This document shows, one piece after another, positions 1-7,245 of a stretch of DNA of 15,371 nucleotides; position 1 is the first letter of the stretch; each line of letters starts with the position of its first letter. The position numbers and the translations under genes were made by a program. This DNA is from Candidatus Coatesiibacteriota bacterium (GTDB lineage: Bacteria > RBG-13-66-14 > B26-G2): the NCBI GenBank assembly GCA_003647715.1, contig QMNJ01000021.1:1-15371 (forward strand), given 5' to 3'. Under the pieces are notes generated by a model that was not told the origin of the DNA, did no database searches, and saw nothing but the letters and a program-made list of their open reading frames with translations.

Positions 1-576
1 AAGACGGGTTTTGATGGTTGCCATAATGGTGCTTTTTGATTTCTTAAACTCCATCTCTATGGTTTTAAGGTTATTTTCTAAACTATTCGTCATAGATAGG
101 AGTATATCACCCAGTGCCTTGCCTTCATCTCTTCTGCTTCTGACTGCCTCCGCAATTGCTGATTTCAAGAGCGGTTCAATCTCACCCCACAGTTGGGATT
201 CTAATATCTTTGATTGTGATAAAACGCCGGGTAGGTTCATAATCAATGATATATCAACCTCGCCTGGAATGTTGAGAGCATACATTGCGTTAGATAATGT
301 ATCCATATAATGCTTCATTATATTTTTATCAATCACATAGGTGACCTCTGGATTAGGTGTAAGAAGAACATGGCAATATATATTACCTCTGGTAAAACTA
401 TCAGAGATAACCTTCCTGAAATCCATATATAATGTTTGTAGGGTAGAGGGTAAATTTATGTTTATATCTAAATACCTGTGGTTCAGAGTTCTCAAATCTA
501 TGCATACATTCCCAATGGATATATCCCCGATAGATGAGCCATATCCAGTCATACTGTATAATTGCGATTCTGACAT
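1..576 (-). CDS. yicC: YicC-family endoribonuclease, N-terminal 192 residues (3' end beyond the window)
   Basis: The minus strand is open from an ATG at 576 to the window edge, 192 codons with no stop. The family is known for RNA-cleaving activity in bacteria (E. coli YicC, about 290 aa), so roughly the last third is missing. Visible family hallmarks are MTGYG at residues 9-13, LNHRYLDI at 31-38, FTRGNIYC at 61-68, LPGV at 115-118 and RRDEGKAL at 148-155. The start is uncertain: neither Met1 nor Met9 has a clear Shine-Dalgarno. Met1 is chosen because family members usually carry a few residues before SMTGYG. The gene lies 51 bp downstream of the radical SAM gene and reads the same way, so it is probably the last visible gene of the leftward operon. 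A TATAAT at 594-589 could serve as an internal -10, but no good -35 is seen. The family call is from motif recognition. Confidence 0.88.
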   Translation of the reverse strand, partial: MSESQLYSMTGYGSSIGDISIGNVCIDLRTLNHRYLDININLPSTLQTLYMDFRKVISDSFTRGNIYCHVLLTPNPEVTYVIDKNIMKHYMDTLSNAMYALNIPGEVDISLIMNLPGVLSQSKILESQLWGEIEPLLKSAIAEAVRSRRDEGKALGDILLSMTNSLENNLKTIEMEFKKSKSTIMATIKTRL

Positions 577-627
577 ATAATGAATGATATTATATGTATC
601 TCTTGTTATAAATAGTAATTTATTGAA

Positions 628-1689
628 TTATTTTATCGTAGCAGAGCAGTCCGAGCAGACAGGAATGAGATTTATCTCATTAAGGAGTTTCTTTCTAAAT
701 GAGACATACTTATTGTTTTTCCATATTACCTTAAGACCTTCATCAAATGCATTGCCGAATTGATGTGTGCAATCGTAATCAATACAGCAGGGACTCACAG
801 TGCCATCCCAGTTGACTACCGAGCGAGTGAAAGCCCAGATGCATGCCTCACCCTCCTTCCGCTTCTCCCTTAGTTCGGGACCCAGACGACCTATTTTGAA
901 CCGGTTGTATTCAGGATTGGTGGGAAGATATTTAAGTGCCTCCTCCTTGCTCATTTTCCTGTAGTGGGGGATACTTACAGCAATTAACTGCAGGTTATCC
1001 ATACCCAGTTTGGTTGCCAATTTCTGTGCATTCTCAATCTCATGTTCATTATGTCTCATAACTATGAAGTTGAAGTTTAGAAATGGTGTTTTTCTTCGCC
1101 TCTTATTTCTCTCTTTTGATAAGAGTTCTATGGTTTTTATAACACGGTGGAAGTCGCCACCCCTGCGAAAAATCTGGTATGTCTGTTCTGATGCTCCATC
1201 AATTGAGATATCTATCTTCTCAAAACCGGATGTGACTAACCTGAGAATATCTTCCCTTTTGATAAAATGAGCATTGGTTGATAGATAGACCGCTATATTT
1301 CTATTAGAAGCATACTCAGCCATATCAAATATTCTCGGGTGCAAAAGCGGTTCTCCCAGATTGGCAAGCGTGATGGTGTATAAGAAAGGTGCCATCTCAT
1401 CTATTAGCGCCTTATAGTTATCAAAATCCATAAAACCCACTTTCCTTGTCATAAGCCCTGCACCGGTGGGGCATAGAGGGCATTTCAGATTACAAGCGTT
1501 GGTCGGTTCAATGAGTATATTATAGGGGTAGCCGATGACTCTTGGCAGTTTCAATAACCTGCTTACCTGAACAGAAATAAGATTTAATAACCTTGGAAGT
1601 GTATGTCTTCTGGGAAGGTGAGTTATGGGGTCTCTTATAAGTCGCTCTATACTTGAATATCTATGGTGTCGCCCCCTGACAGTCGCCAT
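628..1689 (-). CDS. Radical SAM / SPASM-domain protein of unknown substrate
   Basis: A 353-aa protein. The radical SAM cluster motif is C66-x3-C70-x2-C73 within NACNLKCPLC, which holds the [4Fe-4S] that cleaves S-adenosylmethionine. NLGEP at 110-114 fits the SAM-binding GGEP-like motif and DISIDG at 160-165 fits a later strand of the barrel. The C-terminal region carries Cys at 283, 301, 302, 307, 345 and 348, with VVNWDGTVSPCC and CSDC, the pattern of a SPASM or twitch auxiliary-cluster domain. The first 50 residues are basic and amphipathic and precede the barrel. Such proteins modify peptides, sugars or cofactors, and the substrate cannot be read from the sequence. No precursor-peptide gene is seen nearby. 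The start is 8 bp after the zinc-ribbon gene, and a GGAGG lies within that gene's 3' end, about 13 nt upstream. Confidence 0.9.
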   Translation of the reverse strand: MATVRGRHHRYSSIERLIRDPITHLPRRHTLPRLLNLISVQVSRLLKLPRVIGYPYNILIEPTNACNLKCPLCPTGAGLMTRKVGFMDFDNYKALIDEMAPFLYTITLANLGEPLLHPRIFDMAEYASNRNIAVYLSTNAHFIKREDILRLVTSGFEKIDISIDGASEQTYQIFRRGGDFHRVIKTIELLSKERNKRRRKTPFLNFNFIVMRHNEHEIENAQKLATKLGMDNLQLIAVSIPHYRKMSKEEALKYLPTNPEYNRFKIGRLGPELREKRKEGEACIWAFTRSVVNWDGTVSPCCIDYDCTHQFGNAFDEGLKVIWKNNKYVSFRKKLLNEINLIPVCSDCSATIK

Positions 1690-1697
1690 ACTTGGAG

Positions 1698-1871
1698 TTA
1701 GTCCTCCTCGGGGAGCTCAGCCTCTTCTATGAGCATAATAGGGATTCCATCCTCTATTCTATATCTCCTGCCACACTTTGTGCAGATTAGTTTCTGATTC
1801 TCCCTGTCATATTCTACACCCACCTTACATACGGGGCAGGCAAGTATATCCAGAAGTTTCTCGTTAAACAT
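1698..1871 (-). CDS. Trm112/YcaR-like zinc-ribbon small protein (57 aa)
   Basis: A short gene filling the gap between the radical SAM gene and glutamine synthetase. The 57-aa product begins MFNEKLLDILACPVC and has two CxxC knuckles, C12/C15 and C30/C33, followed by GIPIML at 42-47. That is the layout of the Trm112p-like (UPF0434, YcaR) family, usually about 60 aa. Family members bind zinc, and the eukaryotic and archaeal ones activate methyltransferases; the bacterial role is poorly defined. The start has a good Shine-Dalgarno, GAGGTGA, 5-6 nt upstream of the ATG. The gene starts 16 bp after the glutamine synthetase stop and ends 8 bp before the radical SAM gene, so co-transcription is likely. 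Whether it partners the radical SAM enzyme is inference. Confidence 0.88.
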   Translation of the reverse strand: MFNEKLLDILACPVCKVGVEYDRENQKLICTKCGRRYRIEDGIPIMLIEEAELPEED

Positions 1872-1887
1872 ATATAATCACCTCATC

Positions 1888-3288
1888 TTATGTATCATAA
1901 TAAAGGTAGAACTCCATTGGCGATATACCTTTCTCAATCATATCTATCTCAGAGCTCTTGAGGAGAATCCAGGCATTTATGAGCTCCTCGGTAAATATAT
2001 TATCTACCATCAGAAACTCGTGTTCCCTCTTAAGTGCGTCAAGTGCTTCTTTCAGGTTGGATGGAACCCTATCAAATCTCTTCTTCACTTTACTCGGCTG
2101 TGACTCAAAATCGCCAACCACTAGGTCGGGTGCCTGAATATCGGTTCTAATCCCATAGAGACCCGCCAGAAGAAGGGCAGAGAAGGATAGATATGGATTG
2201 GCGGTAGCATCAGATGGGCGATACTCTATCCTCATCTCTTGTGGATTCTTGGCATAAGATGGTATTCTTATAGCTGCTGTTCTGTTCGCCTCGGAGTGGA
2301 ATAAATACTCAGGCGCCTCATAGTGTGGGCATAGTCGTTTATAAGAGTTTACCGATGGATTGGTGAACGCAAAAAGAGCTTTACCGTTTTTAAGAATGCC
2401 TCCAATATATTTCATACCCGTATCCGATAAGCAAGATGGCTTTGACCCATCATAGAATAATGAATTTCCATCTTTCTCTAGGTATAAGTGTATATGCATT
2501 CCACTTCCTGATGCGTTTTGAATTGGTTTAGGCATGAATGTTGCGGATATACCCTCTTTATATGCAAGATTTCTCACAAAGTATTTGACCATCATCACAT
2601 TGTCCGCCATATTAAGAAGGGGAAGAAATCCAAGTTCAATCTCCTGCTGACCCATAGCGCCTACTTCATGATGATGATACTTCAGTGGTATGTTGGCTTC
2701 CTTCAACATCATAGATAGATTGTTTCTAAAGTTGTTGAAGGCGTCGGCAGGGGGAATATGGTGATAACCCTCCTGATGTCTTATATCGGCACCTCTACCT
2801 GTCTCGTCTTCCTCAAGTGATAGTAAACTGAAGCATGAATAATGGGGCTTTACTGCAATCTCTACCTCATCAAACAGATAGAACTCAAATTCGGGGCTGA
2901 AGAGTGCCGTAGCACCATTGACCGTGTTAGAAAGATAACTCTCGCATTTTCTTGCAATAAATCTTGGGTCAAGTTGGAATGGTTTTTCAATACTTGATTC
3001 GGTTATATCGCATATCATTGATATTGTGGGCAGGTCGTAGAAGGGGTCAACAAATGCTGTGTTAATATCGGGTATTATGGTGAGGTCTCCACTCTCTATG
3101 CTCTTATAACCCATACTTGAGCCGTCTATTCCTATTCCCACGGTGAAAAGTTTCTCGCCTATTATACTGGTGTCAATGGTCAGATGGTGCCACCTGCCAT
3201 AGAGGTCACAGAACTTCAGGTCAATAAACGAAGCACCTACATCCTCTATCATCTTATTCAATCTATCTACCGATTCAGATATGTTCAT
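1888..3288 (-). CDS. glnA: Glutamine synthetase, type I (alpha-like)
   Basis: Makes glutamine from glutamate, ammonia and ATP in the cytoplasm. The 466-aa length fits type I. Motifs in order: beta-grasp N-terminus (LKFCDLYGRWHHLTI, 24-38), DGSSMGY 55-61, metal-binding SPEFEFYLF 131-139, GQQEIEL 213-219, ATP/glutamate-site FMPKPI and GSGMHIHL 251-268, NPSVNSYKRL 310-319, NRTAAIRIP 335-343 and EYRPSDATANPYL 355-367. The adenylylation motif of the beta subtype (NLYDLP) is absent. The C-terminal region instead goes straight to LKEALDALK, suggesting a GSI-alpha enzyme controlled by feedback or protein partners rather than GlnE. Residues such as CPHYEAP (usually PGYEAP) and GQQE (usually GQHE or GQNE) deviate mildly. 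A good Shine-Dalgarno, AAGGAGTG, lies at 3300-3293. The gene is 13 bp downstream of an 80-aa orphan gene and in the same direction as an aminotransferase, which supports a nitrogen-assimilation operon. Confidence 0.95.
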   Translation of the reverse strand: MNISESVDRLNKMIEDVGASFIDLKFCDLYGRWHHLTIDTSIIGEKLFTVGIGIDGSSMGYKSIESGDLTIIPDINTAFVDPFYDLPTISMICDITESSIEKPFQLDPRFIARKCESYLSNTVNGATALFSPEFEFYLFDEVEIAVKPHYSCFSLLSLEEDETGRGADIRHQEGYHHIPPADAFNNFRNNLSMMLKEANIPLKYHHHEVGAMGQQEIELGFLPLLNMADNVMMVKYFVRNLAYKEGISATFMPKPIQNASGSGMHIHLYLEKDGNSLFYDGSKPSCLSDTGMKYIGGILKNGKALFAFTNPSVNSYKRLCPHYEAPEYLFHSEANRTAAIRIPSYAKNPQEMRIEYRPSDATANPYLSFSALLLAGLYGIRTDIQAPDLVVGDFESQPSKVKKRFDRVPSNLKEALDALKREHEFLMVDNIFTEELINAWILLKSSEIDMIEKGISPMEFYLYYDT

Positions 3289-3301
3289 ATAACACTCCTT
3301 G

Positions 3302-3544
3302 CTAATTATCTTTGCTTAAGAAAGCAAATGTTTTATTAAAGTCGTTGTATTCATCCTTTGTTATCTCTTGAAAGTTGATTATTACGCACTTTAAGTTGTT
3401 CTCTTTGTTCTGTTTCATAAGCCACTTTGCTGGATGTGTGTTCGTTACGCTATTGTATATACCCCAGGTGTAATCACTCTTACAAAATGTTCCGTCTATT
3501 TCATCACCTTCAATAACAAAGTATGTGATAAAGTAATACTTCAT
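3302..3544 (-). CDS. Small protein of unknown function (80 aa) in the glutamine synthetase operon
   Basis: No known domain is recognised. The protein starts MKYYFITYFVIEGDEIDG and has a later segment CVIINFQEITKDEYNDF at about 53-69. From memory this layout resembles short orphan proteins of Bacteroidota and phages, unverified. It looks soluble: no signal peptide and no membrane helix. It is acidic and lysine-rich and contains no arginine, unlike its neighbours. G+C is about 32% (79 of 244 bases counted) against roughly 40-45% for the flanking genes, hinting at foreign origin or relaxed codon use. It is probably real: GAGGTGA lies 5 nt before the ATG, it fits between the aminotransferase stop (15 bp away) and glutamine synthetase (13 bp away), and the operon frame order is kept. 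A role as a glutamine synthetase modulator is only a guess from position. Confidence 0.7.
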   Translation of the reverse strand: MKYYFITYFVIEGDEIDGTFCKSDYTWGIYNSVTNTHPAKWLMKQNKENNLKCVIINFQEITKDEYNDFNKTFAFLSKDN

Positions 3545-3559
3545 ATCTTCACCTCATTA

Positions 3560-4771
3560 TCAAGTTCGGTTCTTGTATAGACATAGTCCGTCTCTTAAAC
3601 AGTTTATAGCTCTCTTGATGTCATCTGTATTTAGGACATAGGCAATTCTCACCTCATTGAGACCAAGACCCTCCGTTGCGTAGAAACCTGCTCCCGGTGC
3701 GAGCATAACCGTCTCATTATGTTCGCTTCTATAATCGGTCAGCATCCATACAGCGAAGTCCTCACTATTTTCAACAGGGAGTTTGACCTGAATGTAGAAT
3801 GCACCCTCCGGCTCCCTGAAAACTACACCATCAATGCCTTTAAGTTCATTTGTTAGAACATCCCTCCTTGCCTTGAACTCTGAGACCATACTACCAATAT
3901 ACTCCTCAAATGGTATGCGAAGTGCTGCAATGGTTCCAATCTGTTCTATCACCGGGGGGCACAGACGTGCCTGTGCCATTCTTATAATTGCTGAAAGCAC
4001 CTCTTCATTTCTTGATGCAATGCAACCTATCCTTGCGCCACAGGCAGAGAACCTCTTGGATATTGAGTCAACGAGAATAGAATTACTCTCGGAATTATAT
4101 ATCTGCAATATGCTGGTATGTTCAGTATCACCATAGCAGAACTCACGATAGACCTCATCAGATATTATGAATATATTAGCATCGTTTGCTATCTCAGTAA
4201 GAGTCAGTAACTCATCAGTAGAGAGAACCACACCCGTAGGATTATTGGGTGTGCAGATTAGTATTGCCCTTGTTCTATCTGTGATTGCTTGTCTTATTTT
4301 GTCAGCAGGTGGTAGGTGGAAGCCGTCATCAATTGTGGTGGTAATGGGCTTAAGTTCTATACCAAGGAGGGATGCGAAGCCATTGTAGTTGGTGTAGAAT
4401 GGCTCAAATACCAGTATTTCTTCACCAGGTGAGGCACAGGCAGACATAGCGAAGGTTATGGCTTCGCTACCCCCGGTGGTAACAATTATCTGGTCTTCCA
4501 TTATGTCAATGCCATTCCTCTGGTAGTATCTGGAGAACTCCCTCTTCAGTTGGGGTTCACCATCGCTTCTGCCGTATGCAATAATATTTAGGTCAAAATT
4601 TCTCATCGCATCAATCATCTGCTTGGGTGTGGCAATGTCTGGCTGTCCGATGTTGAGACGATAGACCATTGCACCCTCTTTAATCGCCTTGTCCGCAAAG
4701 GGCACCAGTTTTCTGATTGGTGATGGGGGAACCCTCTGAGCCCTTGATGATACTGATGGTATCTTACTCAT
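3560..4771 (-). CDS. Pyridoxal-phosphate class I/II aminotransferase (aspartate aminotransferase-like)
   Basis: A 403-aa fold type I aminotransferase. Visible landmarks: LNIGQPDIATP at 39-49 (substrate loop), TTGGSEAI at 98-105 (phosphate contact), CTPNNPTG 173-180, SDEVYRE 204-210 (Asp and Tyr contacting the cofactor), SISKRFSACGARIG 236-249 with K239 as the Schiff-base lysine, and R375 in EVRIAY, the expected alpha-carboxylate-binding arginine. The amino donor cannot be set from sequence; aspartate, alanine or an aromatic amino acid are all possible. It is the first gene of the leftward operon. AAGGAGA (4783-4777) lies 5 nt before the ATG. A strong promoter sits just upstream, predicting a leader of only about 13 nt. 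With glutamine synthetase two genes on, it could move amino groups to and from glutamate. Confidence 0.94.
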   Translation of the reverse strand: MSKIPSVSSRAQRVPPSPIRKLVPFADKAIKEGAMVYRLNIGQPDIATPKQMIDAMRNFDLNIIAYGRSDGEPQLKREFSRYYQRNGIDIMEDQIIVTTGGSEAITFAMSACASPGEEILVFEPFYTNYNGFASLLGIELKPITTTIDDGFHLPPADKIRQAITDRTRAILICTPNNPTGVVLSTDELLTLTEIANDANIFIISDEVYREFCYGDTEHTSILQIYNSESNSILVDSISKRFSACGARIGCIASRNEEVLSAIIRMAQARLCPPVIEQIGTIAALRIPFEEYIGSMVSEFKARRDVLTNELKGIDGVVFREPEGAFYIQVKLPVENSEDFAVWMLTDYRSEHNETVMLAPGAGFYATEGLGLNEVRIAYVLNTDDIKRAINCLRDGLCLYKNRT

Positions 4772-4790
4772 TTCATTCTCCTTGAACAGT

Positions 4791-4820
4791 ATTATAACAA
4801 ATTGGATAATTTTATCTCAA
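4791..4820 (-). promoter_or_regulatory. Strong sigma70-type promoter of the leftward aminotransferase-glnA operon
   Basis: On the minus strand TTGAGA (4820-4815) and TATAAT (4796-4791) are separated by 18 bp. The -10 is preceded by TG plus one base, giving an extended -10. The predicted transcription start is near 4784, right at the Shine-Dalgarno of the aminotransferase. Six genes follow in one direction with gaps of no more than 51 bp, so this is the likely promoter for all of them. Confidence 0.7.
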
Positions 4821-4916
4821 AGATTAAAAGGGTATTCATACATAAATTGAATTTAATATCTCCTTGTTATCTCTAACCACTTCAGTTAACATCTTCTTAT
4901 CTATGGAAATAACCAA

Positions 4917-5612
4917 ATGATATTGTATCTATTTATAGCTTTTATACTGGGTGATATCATTGGTTTCTCATCCTACTGGAGTTCAAAGCGACTCTCGGGT
5001 GGCAGAATAATCTACTATATACCACGAACCAGAGAGGGCGATTACAGTGTATCAAGCAAAATGCCTGTTTTCTGGTTTCTCTCAAGAAAGAAAATAGATG
5101 AAGTAGCAGGTGAAAGAAAGCGACTAAAGAGATTTCTCTGGGAGGTCTTTTTTGGTTTGATTGGTGTCGCCTGTGTTTACCTCTATGGATTATCAGCAAA
5201 AGCAGTATTTATCTTCATCAGTTTCACCCTTTTCGGTATCTTTTATAGAATAGAGAATAGTGATTATAGTATTCCTTATCCTATTCTGATAATATATATT
5301 ACAAATATAATCTATTATTATCTAACCGGTAATATAGGTATTATTTTATCCACGCTGACGGTTATAGTTTTTATAGCATCAATGTTTCACCATTTTCCGC
5401 TTCAAATAAGGCGAATTCTTATTGGTGTCTCAATGTTGATGGTTGTTGCGGGCTCTTATTCTATACTGGCATATGTAATGCTAAATTTAATTGTATTGCT
5501 ATTCAGGGTTGACCACGAGATTGTAAGGAAGACATACTACATATCAGGTATAGTATTATTAGTTCTGGGAAGTATTATATCCGACGGCATAGGTAAAATA
5601 TTTACTCCTTGA
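4917..5612 (+). CDS. Multi-pass membrane protein, degenerate prepilin-peptidase-like
   Basis: A 231-aa protein with hydrophobic stretches at about 2-18, 74-92, 97-111, 119-135, 140-158, 166-197 and 207-224, so six or seven membrane helices. The N-terminal half recalls A24 prepilin peptidases: helix with GDIIG, then a soluble loop with PVFWFLSRKK (49-58) where those enzymes have PVLSYLLLRG, then an FFGLIGVACVYLYGLSA helix (78-94). The zinc cysteines of the loop, the GxGD motif and a clear first catalytic aspartate are all missing, so peptidase activity is not expected. The relation is inferred from pattern, not a search. No strong Shine-Dalgarno is seen (weak GGAAA at 4905-4909). The start ATG overlaps the stop of a 5-codon reading frame (ATG at 4903). 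It is divergent from the aminotransferase operon, with 145 bp between, and 88 bp before the aldehyde dehydrogenase. Confidence 0.75.
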   Translation: MILYLFIAFILGDIIGFSSYWSSKRLSGGRIIYYIPRTREGDYSVSSKMPVFWFLSRKKIDEVAGERKRLKRFLWEVFFGLIGVACVYLYGLSAKAVFIFISFTLFGIFYRIENSDYSIPYPILIIYITNIIYYYLTGNIGIILSTLTVIVFIASMFHHFPLQIRRILIGVSMLMVVAGSYSILAYVMLNLIVLLFRVDHEIVRKTYYISGIVLLVLGSIISDGIGKIFTP

Positions 5613-5618
5613 TTGTTG

Positions 5619-5638
5619 ACTGTTCTTGACTGAACAGT
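5619..5638. repeat. 7-bp palindrome with 6-nt loop, candidate operator
   Basis: ACTGTTC (5619-5625) and GAACAGT (5632-5638) are perfect inverted arms around TTGACT. The loop is exactly the -35 hexamer of the downstream promoter. TTGACTG also occurs twice in tandem register (5616-5622 and 5626-5632). No T-run follows, so a Rho-independent terminator for the membrane-protein gene is unlikely. A repressor binding here would block RNA polymerase at the aldehyde dehydrogenase promoter; that is inference. Confidence 0.5.
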
Positions 5639-5655
5639 AGTTAAACATATATAAT
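5626..5655 (+). promoter_or_regulatory. Sigma70-type promoter of the aldehyde dehydrogenase gene
   Basis: TTGACT (5626-5631, five of six consensus bases) and TATAAT (5650-5655) are 18 bp apart. The predicted start is near 5662, giving a leader of about 39 nt that includes GGGAGG at 5691-5696. The spacer length equals that of the divergent aminotransferase promoter. Confidence 0.7.
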
Positions 5656-5700
5656 CGCATAATCAATTCAGTTCAAAGATGATTTTATAAGGGAGGCATT

Positions 5701-7185
5701 ATGGCAGAGAAATATAACAATTTCATAGGTGGGGAGTGGGTAGCACCCTCTACGGGGGAATATGTAGAAAACATAAACCCTGCTAACACTAACGACATAA
5801 TAGGGCTATTCCCGAGGAGTTCAAAGGAGGATGTGGACAGGGCAGTTGATTCAGCATTTGAAGCGTATAAGAAATGGCATCTTATCCCTGCTCCCAAGAG
5901 AGGATTATATCTTCAAAGGGTAGGAGACATCCTGACAAGAAGGAAGGAAGAGATAGCGAGAGTGATGACTAGGGAGATGGGCAAAATACTTATGGAGACC
6001 AGAGGCGATGTTCAGGAGGGTATTGATACTGCATACTATACCGCAGGGGAAGGCAGGCGGCTCTTCGGTGAGACCGTCCCGACAGAATTGCCTAATAAGT
6101 TCGCTATGAGTGTGAGGATGCCTGTCGGTGTCTGCGGAATGATTACACCGTGGAACTTCCCTATAGCCATCCCAACCTGGAAACTGTTTCCTGCCCTGAT
6201 AAGTGGAAACACATGCGTCATAAAGCCCGCCACTCTTACGCCTGCATCACTTGCACTTCTTATGGAGGTATTTGAGGAGGCAGAGTTACCACCCGGTGTA
6301 GTAAATATGGTCTGTGGGACTGGTAGTGAGGTAGGTGAGGCGATAATAGATAATCCAAAGGTTAACAGAATTTCTTTTACTGGCTCAGCAGAGGTTGGTA
6401 AAAGAATTGCAGAAAGATGTGGAGCACTTCTAAAACCTGTATCACTTGAAATGGGCGGGAAAAACGCAGAGATAATAATGGAAGATGCTAATCTTAAGCT
6501 CGCACTTGAGGGAGCACTCTGGGGTGCTTTCGGAACTACCGGTCAGAGATGCACCGCCACGAGCAGATTGATTGTTCACCGTGATGTCCATGACGAGGTG
6601 TTGAAAGAACTGGTAAAAAGAGCCAGAGGGTTAAAGATTGGAGATGGGCTTGATGAGAGCATTGATATGGGTCCAATGGTAAGTGAAGAGCAGAGGAAGA
6701 CGGTTCTTGAATATATTGAGATAGGCAAGAGAGAGGGAGCGAAACTCGTATGTGGAGGAGGAGCTCTCACCACAGGTAATTATACAAGGGGTTTCTTCAT
6801 AGAACCAACGATATTTGATGAGGTTAAACCCGACATGAGAATTGCCCAGGAGGAGATATTCGGTCCGGTTCTTTCGGTAATAACAGTTGGGTCGCTGGAG
6901 GAGGCAATTGATGTGTTGAATAACACACAGTATGGATTATCATCAAGTATTTACACGAGAGATGTAAACAGAGCATTCAGGGCGATAAGAGATATTGAAG
7001 CGGGTATTACCTATATAAATGGTCCAACCATTGGTGCTGAGATACAACTACCCTTCGGTGGTGTCAAGGACACGGGCAACGGGCATAGAGAGTCGGGAAC
7101 AACTGTGTATGATTTCTATACTGAATGGAAGAGCGTTTACATTGATTATTCTGGTAGGTTACAGAGAGCCCAGATAGATACTTAG
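5701..7185 (+). CDS. NAD(P)-dependent aldehyde dehydrogenase
   Basis: Oxidises an aldehyde to its acid. The 494-aa length is normal for the family. Catalytic and binding residues are all present: N152 in TPWNFP, K175 in VIKPA, FTGSAEVG 226-233 (cofactor loop), E250 in LEMGGKN, nucleophile C284 in GQRCTATSR and EEIFGPV 384-390. The C-terminal motif LPFGGVKDTGNGHRESG (450-466) resembles the group that includes alpha-ketoglutarate semialdehyde and aminoadipate semialdehyde dehydrogenases, but the substrate is not fixed. After the cofactor lysine the sequence is KPATLTP, without the acidic residue typical of strictly NAD-dependent enzymes, so NADP use is possible. GGGAGG lies 4 nt before the ATG, and a dedicated promoter with a palindrome lies upstream. 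A 71-bp gap separates it from the next gene, so it may be monocistronic. Confidence 0.95.
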   Translation: MAEKYNNFIGGEWVAPSTGEYVENINPANTNDIIGLFPRSSKEDVDRAVDSAFEAYKKWHLIPAPKRGLYLQRVGDILTRRKEEIARVMTREMGKILMETRGDVQEGIDTAYYTAGEGRRLFGETVPTELPNKFAMSVRMPVGVCGMITPWNFPIAIPTWKLFPALISGNTCVIKPATLTPASLALLMEVFEEAELPPGVVNMVCGTGSEVGEAIIDNPKVNRISFTGSAEVGKRIAERCGALLKPVSLEMGGKNAEIIMEDANLKLALEGALWGAFGTTGQRCTATSRLIVHRDVHDEVLKELVKRARGLKIGDGLDESIDMGPMVSEEQRKTVLEYIEIGKREGAKLVCGGGALTTGNYTRGFFIEPTIFDEVKPDMRIAQEEIFGPVLSVITVGSLEEAIDVLNNTQYGLSSSIYTRDVNRAFRAIRDIEAGITYINGPTIGAEIQLPFGGVKDTGNGHRESGTTVYDFYTEWKSVYIDYSGRLQRAQIDT

Positions 7186-7245
7186 GTGATTCATCGTGTT
7201 TTAGAATAGTTATAAGTATTCTGGTATTTTTTAATACTCATAGGT

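Noticed and set aside
11..580. Two plus-strand open frames (11-310 and 341-580)
   Set aside because: They overlap the minus-strand YicC reading frame, which has clear family motifs.
589..618. Internal promoter before yicC
   Set aside because: TATAAT is present, but the best -35 matches only three of six bases; the spacing with the upstream gene fits read-through.
628..1871. RiPP-type pairing with the 57-aa protein as the radical SAM precursor peptide
   Set aside because: The small protein has two CxxC zinc knuckles of the Trm112 type and no leader/core layout.
7215..7238. AGTATT...AATACT hairpin after the aldehyde dehydrogenase as a terminator
   Set aside because: Weak A/T stem of 6 bp with a 12-nt loop and no T-run after it; likely chance in AT-rich DNA.
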